DNA of 64,000 bases from Lucinisca nassula (GCA_963580285.1 OY757012.1:167140652-167204651), one strand, 5' to 3'. Shown: positions 10,580 through 24,739, counted from the first letter of the stretch. Numbers and translations are program-made. Notes: generated by a model from the letters alone, not told the origin.

Positions 10580-10682
10580 GTAATACAAAGCCAAATGTAA
10601 TAAACCAGTTTATTACATTAGGCGTTATTACATTAGGCGTTGCAGTCAACGCCATATGTAACAACGCCTAATGTAATAAAGT
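10580..10682. repeat. Short inverted/direct repeats of ATTACATTAGGCGTT
   Basis: TTATTACATTAGGCGTT appears twice directly (10,610-10,640) and once inverted (AACGCCTAATGTAATAA at 10,663-10,679), so the block can fold back. It sits between the family C SINE and the satellite edge. Function unknown. Confidence 0.6.
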
Positions 10683-10747
10683 AACTTTCGTCTAGGACAA
10701 GATGAAATCTCAAAAAAAGTTAAAATCATAGAGTATCCATATACCTT

Positions 10748-10830
10748 GGGGTCGAAGGTTGTGTGGGTACTGGGGTCGAAGGTGTCGTGGGTACTGGGGT
10801 CGAAGGTGGTGTGGGTACTTGGAGTGTGTA
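10748..10830 (+). repeat. 24 bp minisatellite, 3+ units, at satellite edge
   Basis: Three units of GGGGTCGAAGGTNGTGTGGG plus TACT immediately precede the first 153 bp satellite monomer. In the minus frame it reads as an 8-residue repeat (STHTTFDP), in frame with the satellite open frame; I regard this as coincidental. Confidence 0.85.
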
Positions 10831-10831
10831 T

Positions 10832-13800
10832 GGCGATAGGAAGGTGCGGTAAACGGCGTTCTTCATCATTTTTATAGCGACTAAGTATAGAGAGAAAAAA
10901 TCCGAAATTCGGAGACAAAAATTTTTCTCGGTCTTCCCAGCAGAAGAAAAAAAATGATGTTTTTCTCAATATCTCAGCTAATAAATGCGATAGGAAGGCG
11001 CGGTAAACGGCGTTCTTCATCATTTTTATAGCGACTAAGTATAGAGAGAAAAAATCCGAAATTCGGAGACAAAAAATTTTCTCGGTCTTCCCAGCAGAAG
11101 AAAAAAATGATGTTTTTCTCAATATCTCAGATAATAAATGCGATAGGAAGGCGCGGTAAACGGCGTTCTTCATTATTTTTATAGCGACTAAGTATAGAGA
11201 GAAAAAATCCGAAATTCGGAGACAAAAATTTTTCTCGGTCTTCCCAGCAGAAGAAAAAAATGATGTTTTTCTCAATATCTCAGCTAATAAATGCGATAGG
11301 AAGGTGCGGTAAACGGCATCTTCATCATTTTTATAGCGACTAAGTATAGAGAGAAAAAATCCGAAATTCTGAGACAAAAAATTTTCTCTATCTTCCCAGC
11401 AGAATACAAAAATGATGTTTTTCTCAATATCTCAGCTAATAAATGTGATAGGAAGGCGCGGTAAACGGCGTTCTTCATCATTTTTATAGCGACTAAGTAT
11501 AGAGAGAGAAAATCCGAAATTCGGAGACAAAAATTTTTCTCTATCTTCCCAGCAGAAGAAAAAAATGATGTTTTTCTCAATATCTCAGCTAATAAATGCG
11601 ATAGGAAGGCGCGGTAAACGGCGTTCTTCATCATTTTTATAGCGACTAAGTACAGAGAGAAAAAATCCGAAATTCCGAGACAAAAATTTTTCTCGGTCTT
11701 CCCAGCAGAAGAAAAAAATGATGTTTTTCTCAATATCTCAGCTAATAAATGCGATAGGAAGGTGCGGTAAACGGCGTTCTTCATCATTTTTATAGCGACT
11801 AAGTATAGAGAGAAAAAATCCGAAATTCGGAAACAAAATTTTTTCTCTATCTTCCCAGCAGAATACAAAAATGATGTTTTTCTCAATATCTCAGCTAATA
11901 AATGCGATAGGAAGGCGCGGTAAACGGCGTTCTTCATCATTTTTATAGCGACTAAGTATAGAGAGAAAAAATCCGAAATTCGGAGACAAAAATTTTTCTC
12001 TATCTTCCCAGCAGAATACAAAAATGATGTTTCTCTCAATATCTCAGCTAATAAATGCGATAGGAAGGCGCGGTAAACGGCGTTCTTCATCATTTTTATA
12101 GCGACTAAGTATAGAGAGAAAAAATCCGAAATTCCGTGACAAAAGTTTTTCTCTATCTTCCCAGCAGAAGAAAAAAATGATGTTTTTCTCAATATCTCAG
12201 CTAATAAATGCGATAGGAAGGCGCGGTAAACGGCGTTCTTCATCATTTTTATAGCGACTAAGTATAGAGAGAAAAATTCCGAAATTCCGAGACAAAATTT
12301 TTTCTCGGTCTTCCCAGCAGAAGAAAAAAATGATGTTTTTCTCAATATCTCAGCTAATAAATGCGATAGGAAGGCGCGGTAAACGGCGTTCTTCATCATT
12401 TTATAGCGACTAAGTATAGAGAGAAAAAATCCGAAATTCGGAGACAAAAATTTTTCTCGGTCTTCCCTGCAGGAGAAAAAAAATGATGTTTTTCTCAATA
12501 TCTCAGCTTATAAATGCGATAGGAAGGCGCGGTAAACGGCGTTCTTCATCATTTTTATAGCGACTTAGTATAGAGAGAAAAAATCCGAAATTCGGAGACA
12601 AAAATTTTTCTCTATCTTCCCAGCAGAATACAAAAATGATGTTTTTCTCAATATCTCAGCTAATAAATGCGATAGGAAGGCGCGGTAAACGGCGTTCTTC
12701 ATCATTTTTATAGCGACTAAGTATAGAGAGAAAAAATCCGAAATTCGGAGACAAAAATTTTTCTCTATCTTCCCAGCAGAATACAAAAATGATGTTTTTC
12801 TCAATATCTCAGCTAATAAATGCGATAGGAAGGCGCGGTAAACGGCGTTCTTCATCATTTTTATAGCGACTAAGTATAGAGAGAAAAAATCCGAAATTCG
12901 GAGACAAAAATTTTTCTCTATCTTCCCAGTAGAATACAAAAATGATGTTTTTCTCAATATCTCAGCTAATAAATGCGATAGGAAGGCGTGGTAAACGGCG
13001 TTCTTCATCATTTTTATAGCGACTAAGTATAGAGAGAAAAAATCCGAAATTCGGAGACAAAAATTTTTCTCTATCTTCCCAGCAGAATACAAAAATGATG
13101 TTTTTCTCAATATCTCAGCTAATAAATGCGATAGGAAGGCGCGGTAAACGGCGTTCTTCATCATTTTTATAGCGACTAAGTATAGAGAGAAAAAATCCGA
13201 AATTCGGAGACAAAAAATTTTCTCTATCTTCCCAGCAGAATACAAAAATGATGTTTTTCTCGATATCTCAGCTAATAAATGCGATAGGAAGGCGCGGTAA
13301 ACGGCGTTCTTCATCATTTTTATAGCGACTAAGTATAGAGAGAAAAAATCCGAAATTCGGAAACAAAATTTTTTCTCTATCTTCCCAGCAGAATACAAAA
13401 ATGATGTTTTTCTCAATATCTCAGCTAATAAATGCGATAGGAAGGCGCGGTAAACGGCGTTCTTCATCATTTTTATAGCGACTAAGTATAGAGAGAAAAA
13501 ATCCGAAATTCGGAGACAAAAATTTTTCTCTATCTTCCCAGTTGAATACAAAAATGATGTTTTTTCTCAATATCTCAGCTAATAAATGCGATAGGAAGGC
13601 GCGGTAAACGGCGTTCTTCATCATTTTTATAGCGACTAAGTATAGAGAGAAAAAATCCGAAATTCCGTGACAAAATTTTTTCGCTATCTTCCCAGCAGAA
13701 GAAAAAAATGTTTTTCTCAATATCTCAGCTAATAAATGCGATAGGAAGGCGCGGTAAACGGCGTTCTTCATCATTTTTATAGCGACTAAGTATAGAGAGA

Positions 13801-16800
13801 AAAATTCCGAAATTCCGAGACAAAATTTTTTCTCGGTCTTCCCAGCAGAAGAAAAAAATGATGTTTTTCTCAATATCTCAGCTAATAAATGCGATAGGAA
13901 GGCGCGGTAAACGGCGTTCTTCATCATTTTATAGCGACTAAGTATAGAGAGAAAAAATCCGAAATTCGGAGACAAAAATTTTTCTCTATCTTCCCAGCAG
14001 GAGAAAAAAAATTATGTTTTTCTCAATATCTCAGCTTATAAATGCGATAGGAAGGCGCGGTAAACGGCGTTCTTCATCATTTTTATAGCGACTAAGTATA
14101 GAGAGAAAAAATCCGAAATTCGGAGACAAAAATTTTACTCTATCTTCCCAGCAGAATACAAAAATGATGTTTTTCTCAATATCTCAGCTAATAAATGCGA
14201 TAGGAAGGCGCGGTAAACGGCGTTCTTCATCATTTTTATAGCGACTAAGTATAGAGAGAAAAAATCCGAAATTCGGAGACAAAAATTTTTCTCTATCTTC
14301 CCAGTAGAATACAAAAATGATGTTTTTCTCAATATCTCAGCTAATAAATGCGATAGGAAGGCGTGGTAAACGGCGTTCTTCATCATTTTTATAGCGACTT
14401 AGTATAGAGAGAAAAAATCCGACATTCGGAGACAAAAATTTTTCTCTATCTTCCCAGCAGAATACAAAAATGATGTTTTTCTCAATATCTCAGCTAATAA
14501 ATGCGATAGGAAGGCGCGGTAAACGGCGTTCTTCATCATTTTTATAGCGACTAAGTATAGAGAGAAAAAATCCGAAATTCGGAGACAAAAAATTTTCTCT
14601 ATCTTCCCAGCAGAATACAAAAATGATGTTTTTCTCGATATCTCAGCTAATAAATGCGATAGGAAGGCGCGGTAAACGGCGTTCTTCATCATTTTTATAG
14701 CGACTAAGTATAGAGAGAAAAAATCCGAAATTCGGAGACAAAAATTTTTCTCTATCTTCCCAGCAGAAGAAAAAAAATGATGTTTTTCTCAATATCTCAG
14801 CTAATAAATGCGATAGGAAGGCGCGGTAATCGGTGTTCTTCATCATTTTTATAGCGACTAAGTACAGAGAGAAAAATTCCGAAATTCCGAGACAAAAATT
14901 TTTCTCGGTCTTCCCAGCAGAAGAACAAAATTATGTTTTTCTCAATATCTCAGCTAATAAATGCTATAGGAAGGCGCGGTAAACGGCGTTCTTCATCATT
15001 TTATAGCGACTAAGTATAGAGAGAAAAAATCCGAAATTCGGAGACAAAAATTTTTCTCGGTCTTCCCAGCAGGAGAAAAAAAATGATGTTTTTCTCAATA
15101 TCTCAGCTTATAAATGCGATAGGAAGGTGCGGTAAACGGCGTTCTTCATCATTTTTATAGCGACTAAGTATAGAGAGAAAAAATCCGAAATTCGGAGACA
15201 AAAATTTTTCTCTATCTTCCCAGCAGAATACAAAAATGATGTTTTTCTCAATATCTCAGCTAATAAATGCGATAGGAAGGCGTGGTAAACGGCGTTCTTC
15301 ATCATTTTTATAGCGACTAAGTATAGAGAGAAAAAATCCGAAATTCGGAGACAAAAAATTTTCTCTATCTTCCCAGCAGAATACAAAAATGATGTTTTTC
15401 TCGATATCTCAGCTAATAAATGCGATAGGAAGGCGCGGTAAACGGCGTTCTTCATCATTTTTATAGCGACTAAGTATAGAGAGAAAAAATCCGAAATTCG
15501 GAGACAAAAATTTTTCTCTATCTTCCCAGCAGAAGAAAAAAAATGATGTTTTTCTCAATATCTCAGCTAATAAATGCGATAGGAAGGCGCGGTAAACGGT
15601 GTTCTTCATCATTTTTATAGCGACTAAGTACAGAGAGAAAAAATCCGAAATTCGGAGACAAAAATTTTTCTCGGTCTTCCCAGCAGAAGAAAAAAATGAT
15701 GTTTTTCTCAATATCTCAGCTAATAAATGCGATAGGAAGGTGCGGTAAACGGCGTTCTTCATCATTTTTATAGCGACTAATTATAGAGAGAAAAAATCCG
15801 AAATTCGGAGACAAAAATTTTTCTCTATCTTCCCAGCAGAATACAAAAATGATGTTTTTCTCAATATCTCAGCTAATAAATGCGATAGGAAGGCGTGGTA
15901 AACGGCGTTCTTCATCATTTTTATAGCGACTAAGTATAGAGAGAAAAAATCCGAAATTCGGAGACAAAAATTTTTCTCTATCTTCCCAGTAGAATACAAA
16001 AATGATGTTTTTCTCAATATCTCAGCTAATAAATGCGATAGGAAGGCGTGGTAAACGGCGTTCTTCATCATTTTTATAGCGACTAAGTATAGAGAGAAAA
16101 AATCCGAAATTCGGAGACAAAAATTTTTCTCTATCTTCCCAGCAGAATACAAAAATGATGTTTTTCTCAATATCTCAGCTAATAAATGCGATAGGAAGGC
16201 GCGGTAAACGGCGTTCTTCATCATTTTTATAGCGACTAAGTATAGAGAGAAAAAATCCGAAATTCGGAGACAAAAATTTTTCTCTATCTTCCCAGCAGAA
16301 GAAAAAAATGATGTTTTTCTCAATATCTCAGCTAATAAATGCGATAGGAAGGCGCGGTAAACGGCGTTCTTCATTATTTTTATAGCGACTAAGTATAGAG
16401 AGAAAAAATCCGAAATTCCGAGACAAAAATTTTTCTCGGTCTTCCCAGCAGAAGAAAAAAAATGATGTTTTTCTCAATATCTCAGCTAATAAATGCGATA
16501 GGAAGGTGCGGAAAACGGCGTTCTTCATCATTTTTATAGCGACTAAGTATAGAGAGAAAAAATCCGAAATTCGGAGACAAAAATTTTTCTCTATCTTCCC
16601 AGCAGAATACAAAAATGATGTTTTTCTCAATATCTCAGCTAATAAATGCGATAGGAAGGCGCGGTAAACGGTGTTCTTCATCATTTTTATAGCGACTAAG
16701 TATAGAGAGAAAAAATCCGAAATTCGGAGACAAAAATTTTTCTCTATCTTCCCAGCAGAATACAAAAATGATGTTTTTCTCAATATCTCAGCTAATAAAT

Positions 16801-19800
16801 GCGATAGGAAGGCGCGGTAAACGGCGTTCTTCATCATTTTTATAGCGACTAAGTATAGAGAGAAAAAATCCGAAATTCGGAGACAAAAAATTTTCTCTAT
16901 CTTCCCAGCAGAATACAAAAATGATGTTTTTCTCGATATCTCAGCTAATAAATGCGATAGGAAGGCGCGGTAAACGGCGTTCTTCATCATTTTTATAGCG
17001 ACTAAGTATAGAGAGAAAAAATCCGAAATTCGGAGACAAAAATTTTTCTCTATCTTCCCAGCAGAAGAAAAAAAATGATGTTTTTCTCAATATCTCAGCT
17101 AATAAATGCGATAGGAAGGCGCGGTAAACGGTGTTCTTCATCATTTTTATAGCGACTAAGTACAGAGAGAAAAATTCCGAAATTCCGAGACAAAAATTTT
17201 TCTCGGTCTTCCCAGCAGAAGAAAAAAATTATGTTTTTCTCAATATCTCAGCTAATAAATGCTATAGGAAGGCGCGGTAAACGGCGTTCTTCATCATTTT
17301 ATAGCGACTAAGTATAGAGAGAAAAAATCCGAAATTCGGAGACAAAAATTTTTCTCGGTCTTCCCAGCAGGAGAAAAAAAATGATGTTTTTCTCAATATC
17401 TCAGCTTATAAATGCGATAGGAAGGTGCGGTAAACGGCGTTCTTCATCATTTTTATAGCGACTAAGTATAGAGAGAAAAAATCCGAAATTCGGAGACAAA
17501 AATTTTTCTCTATCTTCCCAGCAGAATACAAAAATGATGTTTTTCTCAATATCTCAGCTAATAAATGCGATAGGAAGGCGTGGTAAACGGCGTTCTTCAT
17601 CATTTGTATAGCGACTAAGTATAGAGAGAAAAAATCCGAAATTCGGAGACAAAAAATTTTCTCTATCTTCCCAGCAGAATACAAAAATGACGTTTTTCTC
17701 GATATCTCAGCTAATAAATGCGATAGGAAGGCGCGGTAAACGGCGTTCTTCATCATTTTTATAGCGACTAAGTATAGAGAGAAAAAATCCGAAATTCGGA
17801 GACAAAAATTTTTCTCTATCTTCCCAGCAGAAGAAAAAAAATGATGTTTTTCTCAATATCTCAGCTAATAAATGCGATAGGAAAGCGCGGTAAACGGTGT
17901 TCTTCATCATTTTTATAGCGACTAAGTACAGAGAGAAAAAATCCGAAATTCGGAGACAAAAATTTTTCTCGGTCTTCCCAGCAGAAGAAAAAAATGATGT
18001 TTTTCTCAATATCTCAGCTAATAAATGCGATAGGAAGGTGCGGTAAACGGCGTTCTTCATCATTTTTATAGCGACTAAGTATAGAGAGAAAAAATCCGAA
18101 ATTCGGAGACAAAAATTTTTCTCTATCTTCCCAGCAGAATACAAAAATGATGTTTTTCTCAATATCTCAGCTAATAAATGCGATAGGAAGGCGCGGTAAA
18201 CGGCGTTCTTCATCATTTTTATAGCGACTAAGTATAGAGAGAAAAAATCCGAAATTCGGAGACAAAAATTTTTCTCTATCTTCCCAGTAGAATACAAAAA
18301 TGATGTTTTTCTCAATATCTCAGCTAATAAATGCGATAGGAAGGCGTGGTAAACGGCGTTCTTCATCATTTTTATAGCGACTAAGTATAGAGAGAAAAAA
18401 TCCGAAATTCGGAGACAAAATTTTTCTCTATCTTCCCAGCAGAATACAAAAATGATGTTTTTCTCAATATCTCAGCTAATAAATGCGATAGGAAGGCGCG
18501 GTAAACGGCGTTCTTCATCATTTTTATAGCGACTAAGTATAGAGAGAAAAAATCCGAAATTCGGAGACAAAAATTTTTCTCTATCTACCCAGCAGAAGAA
18601 AAAAATGATGTTTTTCTCAATATCTCAGCTAATAAATGCGATAGGAAGGCGCGGTAAACGGCGTTCTTCATTATTTTTATAGCGACTAAGTATAGAGAGA
18701 AAAAATCCGAAATTCCGAGACAAAAATTTTTCTCGGTCTTCCCAGCAGAAGAAAAAAAATGATGTTTTTCTCAATATCTCAGCTAATAAATGCGATAGGA
18801 AGGTGCGGAAAACGGCGTTCTTCATCATTTTTATAGCGACTAAGTATAGAGAGAAAAAATCCGAAATTCGGAGACAAAAATTTTTCTCTATCTTCCCAGC
18901 AGAATACAAAAATGATGTTTTTCTCAATATCTCAGCTAATAAATGCGATAGGAAGGCGCGGTAAACGGCGTTCTTCATCATTTTTATAGCGACTAAGTAT
19001 AGAGAGAAAAAATCCGAAATTCGGAGACAAAAATTTTTCTCTATCTTCCCAGCAGAATACAAAAATGATGTTTTTCTCAATATCTCAGCTAATAAATGCG
19101 ATAGGAAGGCGCGGTAAACGGCGTTCTTCATCATTTTTATAGCGACTAAGTATAGAGAGAAAAAATCCGAAATTCGGAGACAAAAAATTTTCTCTATCTT
19201 CCCAGCAGAATACAAAAATGATGTTTTTCTCGATATCTCAGCTAATAAATGCGATAGGAAGGCGCGGTAAACGGCGTTCTTCATCATTTTTATAGCGACT
19301 AAGTATAGAGAGAAAAAATCCGAAATTCGGAGACAAAAATTTTTCTCTATCTTCCCAGCAGAAGAAAAAAAATGATGTTTTTCTCAATATCTCAGCTAAT
19401 AAATGCGATAGGAAGGCGCGGTAAACGGTGTTCTTCATCATTTTTATAGCGACTAAGTACAGAGAGAAAAATTCCGAAATTCCGAGACAAAAATTTTTCT
19501 CTATCTTCCAAGCAGAAGAAAAAAATTATGTTTTTCTCAATATCTCAGCTTATAAATGCTATAGGAAGATGCGGTAAATGGCGTTCTTCATCATTTTATA
19601 GCGACTAAGTATAGAGAGAAAAAATCCGAAATTCGGAGACAAAAATTTTTCTCGGTCTTCCCAGCAGGAGAAAAAAAATGATGTTTTTCTCAATATCTCA
19701 GCTTATAAATGCGATAGGAAGGTGCGGTAAACGGCGTTCTTCATCATTTTTATAGCGACTAAGTATAGAGAGAAAAAATCCGAAATTCGGAGACAAAAAT

Positions 19801-22800
19801 TTTTCTCTATCTTCCCAGCAGAATACAAAAATGATGTTTTTCTCAATATCTCAGCTAATAAATGCGATAGGAAGGCGTGGTAAACGGCGTTCTTCATCAT
19901 TTTTATAGCGACTAAGTATAGAGAGAAAAAATCCGAAATTCGGAGACAAAAAAATTTCTCTATCTTCCCAGCAGAATACAAAAATGATGTTTTTCTCGAT
20001 ATCTCAGCTAATAAATGCGATAGGAAGGCGCAGTAAACGGCGTTCTTCATCATTTTTATAGCGACTAAGTATAGAGAGAAAAAATCCGAAATTCGGAGAC
20101 AAAAATTTTTCTCTATCTTCCCAGCAGAAGAAAAAAATGATGTTTTTCTCAATATCTCAGCTAATAAATGCGATAGGAAGGCGCGGTAAACGGTGTTCTT
20201 CATCATTTTTATAGCGACTAAGTACAGAGAGAAAAAATCCGAAATTCGGAGACAAAAATTTTTCTCGGTCTTCCCAGCAGAAGAAAAAAATGATGTTTTT
20301 CTCAATATCTCAGCTAATAAATGCGATAGGAAGGTGCGGTAAACGACGTTCTTCATCATTTTTATAGCGACTAAGTATAGAGAGAAAAAATCCGAAATTC
20401 GGAAACAAAATTTTTTCTCTATCTTCCCAGCAGAATACAAAAATGATGTTTTTCTCAATATCTCAGCTAATAAATGCGATAGGAAGGCGCGGTAAACGGC
20501 GTTCTTCATCATTTTTATAGCGACTAAGTATAGAGAGAAAAAATCCGAAATTCGGAGACAAAAATTTTTCTCTATCTTCCCAGTAGAATACAAAAATGAT
20601 GTTTTTCTCAATATCTCAGCTAATAAATGCGATAGGAAGGCGTGGTAAACGGCGTTCTTCATCATTTTTATAGCGACTAAGTATAGAGAGAAAAAATCCG
20701 AAATTCGGAGACAAAAATTTTTCTCTATCTTCCCAGCAGAATACAAAAATGATGTTTTTCTCAATATCTCAGCTAATAAATGCGATAGGAAGGCGCGGTA
20801 AACGGCGTTCTTCATCATTTTTATAGCGACTAAGTATAGAGAGAAAAAATCCGAAATTCGGGGACAAAAATTTTTCTCTATCTTCCCAGCAGAATACAAA
20901 AATGATGTTTTTCTCAATATCTCAGCTAATAAATGCGATAGGAAGGCGCGGTAAACGGCGTTCTTCATTATTTTTATAGCGACTAAGTATAGAGAGAAAA
21001 AATCCGAAATTCCGAGACAAAAATTTTTCTCGGTCTTCCCAGCAGAAGAAAAAAAATGATGTTTTTCTCAATATCTCAGCTAATAAATGCGATAGGAAGG
21101 TGCGGAAAACGGCGTTCTTCATCATTTTTATAGCGACTAAGTATAGAGAGAAAAAATCCGAAATTCGGAGACAAAAATTTTTCTCTATCTTCCCAGCAGA
21201 ATACAAAAATGATGTTTTTCTCAATATCTCAGCTAATAAATGCGATAGGAAGGCGCGGTAAACGGCGTTCTTCATCATTTTTATAGCGACTAAGTATAGA
21301 GAGAAAAAATCCGAAATTCGGAGACAAAAATTTTTCTCTATCTTCCCAGTAGAATACAAAAATGATGTTTTTCTCAATATCTCAGCTAATAAATGCGATA
21401 GGAAGGCGTGGTAAACGGCGTTCTTCATCATTTTTATAGCGACTAAGTATAGAGAGAAAAAATCCGAAATTCGGAGACAAAAATTTTTCTCTATCTTCCC
21501 AGCAGAATACAAAAATGATGTTTTTCTCAATATCTCAGCTAATAAATGCGATAGGAAGGCGCGGTAAACGGCGTTCTTCATCATTTTTATAGCGACTAAG
21601 TATAGAGAGAAAAAATCCGAAATTCGGAGACAAAAATTTTTCTCTATCTACCCAGCAGAAGAAAAAAATGATGTTTTTCTCAATATCTCAGCTAATAAAT
21701 GCGATAGGAAGGCGCGGTAAACGGCGTTCTTCATTATTTTTATAGCGACTAAGTATAGAGAGAAAAAATCCGAAATTCCGAGACAAAAATTTTTCTCGGT
21801 CTTCCCAGCAGAAGAAAAAAAATGATGTTTTTCTCAATATCTCAGCTAATAAATGCGATAGGAAGGTGCGGAAAACGGCGTTCTTCATCATTTTAATAGC
21901 GACTAAGTATAGAGAGAAAAAAATCCGAAATTCGGAGACAAAAATTTTTCTCTATCTTCCCAGCAGAATACAAAAATGATGTTTTTCTCAATATCTCAGC
22001 TAATAAATGCGATAGGAAGGCGCGGTAAACGGCGTTCTTCATCATTTTTATAGCGACTAAGTATAGAGAGAAAAAATCCGAAATTCGGAGACAAAAATTT
22101 TTCTCTATCTTCCCAGCAGAATACAAAAATGATGTTTTTCTCAATATCTCAGCTAATAAATGCGATAGGAAGGCGCGGTAAACGGCGTTCTTCATCATTT
22201 TTATAGCGACTAAGTATAGAGAGAAAAAATCCGAAATTCGGAGACAAAAAATTTTCTCTATCTTCCCAGCAGAATACAAAAATGATGTTTTTCTCGATAT
22301 CTCAGCTAATAAATGCGATAGGAAGGCGCGGTAAACGGCGTTCTTCATCATTTTTATAGCGACTAAGTATAGAGAGAAAAAATCCGAAATTCGGAGACAA
22401 AAATTTTTCTCTATCTTCCCAGCAGAAGAAAAAAAATGATGTTTTTCTCAATATCTCAGCTAATAAATGCGATAGGAAGGCGCGGTAAACGGTGTTCTTC
22501 ATCATTTTTATAGCGACTAAGTACAGAGAGAAAAATTCCGAAATTCCGAGACAAAAATTTTTCTCTATCTTCCCAGCAGAAGAAAAAAATTATGTTTTTC
22601 TCAATATCTCAGCTTATAAATGCTATAGGAAGATGCGGTAAACGGCGTTCTTCATCATTTTATAGCGACTAAGTATAGAGAGAAAAAATCCGAAATTCGG
22701 AGACAAAAATTTTTCTCGGTCTTCCCAGCAGGAGAAAAAAAATGATGTTTTTCTCAATATCTCAGCTTATAAATGCGATAGGAAGGTGCGGTAAACGGCG

Positions 22801-24699
22801 TTCTTCATCATTTTTATAGCGACTAAGTATAGAGAGAAAAAATCCGAAATTCGGAGACAAAAATTTTTCTCTATCTTCCCAGCAGAATACAAAAATGATG
22901 TTTTTCTCAATATCTCAGCTAATAAATGCGATAGGAAGGCGTGGTAAACGGCGTTCTTCATCATTTTTATAGCGACTAAGTATAGAGAGAAAAAATCCGA
23001 AATTCGGAGACAAAAAATTTTCTCTATCTTCCCAGCAGAATACAAAAATGATGTTTTTCTCGATATCTCAGCTAATAAATGCGATAGGAAGGCGCAGTAA
23101 ACGGCGTTCTTCATCATTTTTATAGCGACTAAGTATAGAGAGAAAAAATCCGAAATTCGGAGACAAAAATTTTTCTCTATCTTCCCAGCAGAAGAAAAAA
23201 ATGATGTTTTTCTCAATATCTCAGCTAATAAATGCGATAGGAAGGCGCGGTAAACGGTGTTCTTCATCATTTTTATAGCGACTAAGTACAGAGAGAAAAA
23301 ATCCGAAATTCGGAGACAAAAATTTTTCTCGGTCTTCCCAGCAGAAGAAAAAAATGATGTTTTTCTCAATATCTCAGCTAATAAATGCGATAGGAAGGTG
23401 CGGTAAACGACGTTCTTCATCATTTTTATAGCGACTAAGTATAGAGAGAAAAAATCCGAAATTCGGAAACAAAATTTTTTCTCTATCTTCCCAGCAGAAT
23501 ACAAAAATGATGTTTTTCTCAATATCTCAGCTAATAAATGCGATAGGAAGGCGCGGTAAACGGCGTTCTTCATCATTTTTATAGCGACTAAGTATAGAGA
23601 GAAAAAATCCGAAATTCGGAGACAAAAATTTTTCTCTATCTTCCCAGTAGAATACAAAAATGATGTTTTTCTCAATATCTCAGCTAATAAATGCGATAGG
23701 AAGGCGTGGTAAACGGCGTTCTTCATCATTTTTATAGCGACTAAGTATAGAGAGAAAAAATCCGAAATTCGGAGACAAAAATTTTTCTCTATCTTCCCAG
23801 CAGAATACAAAAATGATGTTTTTCTCAATATCTCAGCTAATAAATGCGATAGGAAGGCGCGGTAAACGGCGTTCTTCATCATTTTTATAGCGACTAAGTA
23901 TAGAGAGAAAAAATCCGAAATTCGGAGACAAAAATTTTTCTCTATCTTCCCAGCAGAATACAAAAATGATGTTTTTCTCAATATCTCAGCTAATAAATGC
24001 GATAGGAAGGCGCGGTAAACGGCGTTCTTCATTATTTTTATAGCGACTAAGTATAGAGAGAAAAAATCCGAAATTCCGAGACAAAAATTTTTCTCGGTCT
24101 TCCCAGCAGAAGAAAAAAAATGATGTTTTTCTCAATATCTCAGCTAATAAATGCGATAGGAAGGTGCGGAAAACGGCGTTCTTCATCATTTTTATAGCGA
24201 CTAAGTATAGAGAGAAAAAATCCGAAATTCGGAGACAAAAATTTTTCTCTATCTTCCCAGCAGAATACAAAAATGATGTTTTTCTCAATATCTCAGCTAA
24301 TAAATGCGATAGGAAGGCGCGGTAAACGGCGTTCTTCATCATTTTTATAGCGACTAAGTATAGAGAGAAAAAATCCGAAATTCGGAGACAAAAATTTTTC
24401 TCTATCTTCCCAGCAGAATACAAAATGATGTTTTTCTCAATATCTCAGCTAATAAATGCGATAGGAAGGCGCGGTAAACGGCGTTCTTCATCATTTTTAT
24501 AGCGACTAAGTATAGAGAGAAAAAATCCGAAATTCGGAGACAAAAATGTTTCTCTATCTTCCCAGCAGAATACAAAAATGATGTTTTTCTCAATATCTCA
24601 GCTAATAAATGCGATAGGAAGGCGCAGTAAACGGCGTTCTTCATCATTTTTATAGCGACTAAGTATAGAGAGAAAAAATCCGAAATTCAGAGACAAAAA
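10832..24699 (+). repeat. ~153 bp satellite array, about 90 monomers with higher-order structure
   Basis: Monomer: GCGATAGGAAGG-C-GGTAAAC, GGCGTTCTTCATCATTTTTA, TAGCGACTAAGTATAGAGAG, TCCGAAATTCGGAGAC, CTTCCCAGCAG, TGATGTTTTTCTC, ATATCTCAGCTAATAAATG. Two main subtypes differ after CCCAGCAGAA (TACAAAAATG versus GAAAAAAATG). A rare AGTACAGAGAG variant recurs at 14,861, 17,159, 19,456 and 22,520, giving higher-order periods of 2,298, 2,297 and 3,064 bp (15, 15 and 20 monomers). Because the unit is usually 51 codons, the minus strand stays open for up to 421 codons (repeat MMKNAVYRAFLSHLLAEILR...), broken only by 1 bp homopolymer changes. No signal, domain or gene context supports a protein. Confidence 0.97.
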
Positions 24700-24739
24700 A
24701 CCGCATACATCATCTTTTTGAGAGACTTTGTATGTAGTC

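Noticed and set aside
11284..24423. Long minus-strand open frames (up to 421 codons) resembling a repeat protein
   Set aside because: They are phase copies of a 153 bp satellite; neighbouring arrays break the same frame by 1 bp changes in A runs, and there is no start context, domain or flanking gene structure.
10832..24699. CRISPR-like array
   Set aside because: Units are 153 bp with no unique spacers, and the surrounding DNA is metazoan repeat sequence.
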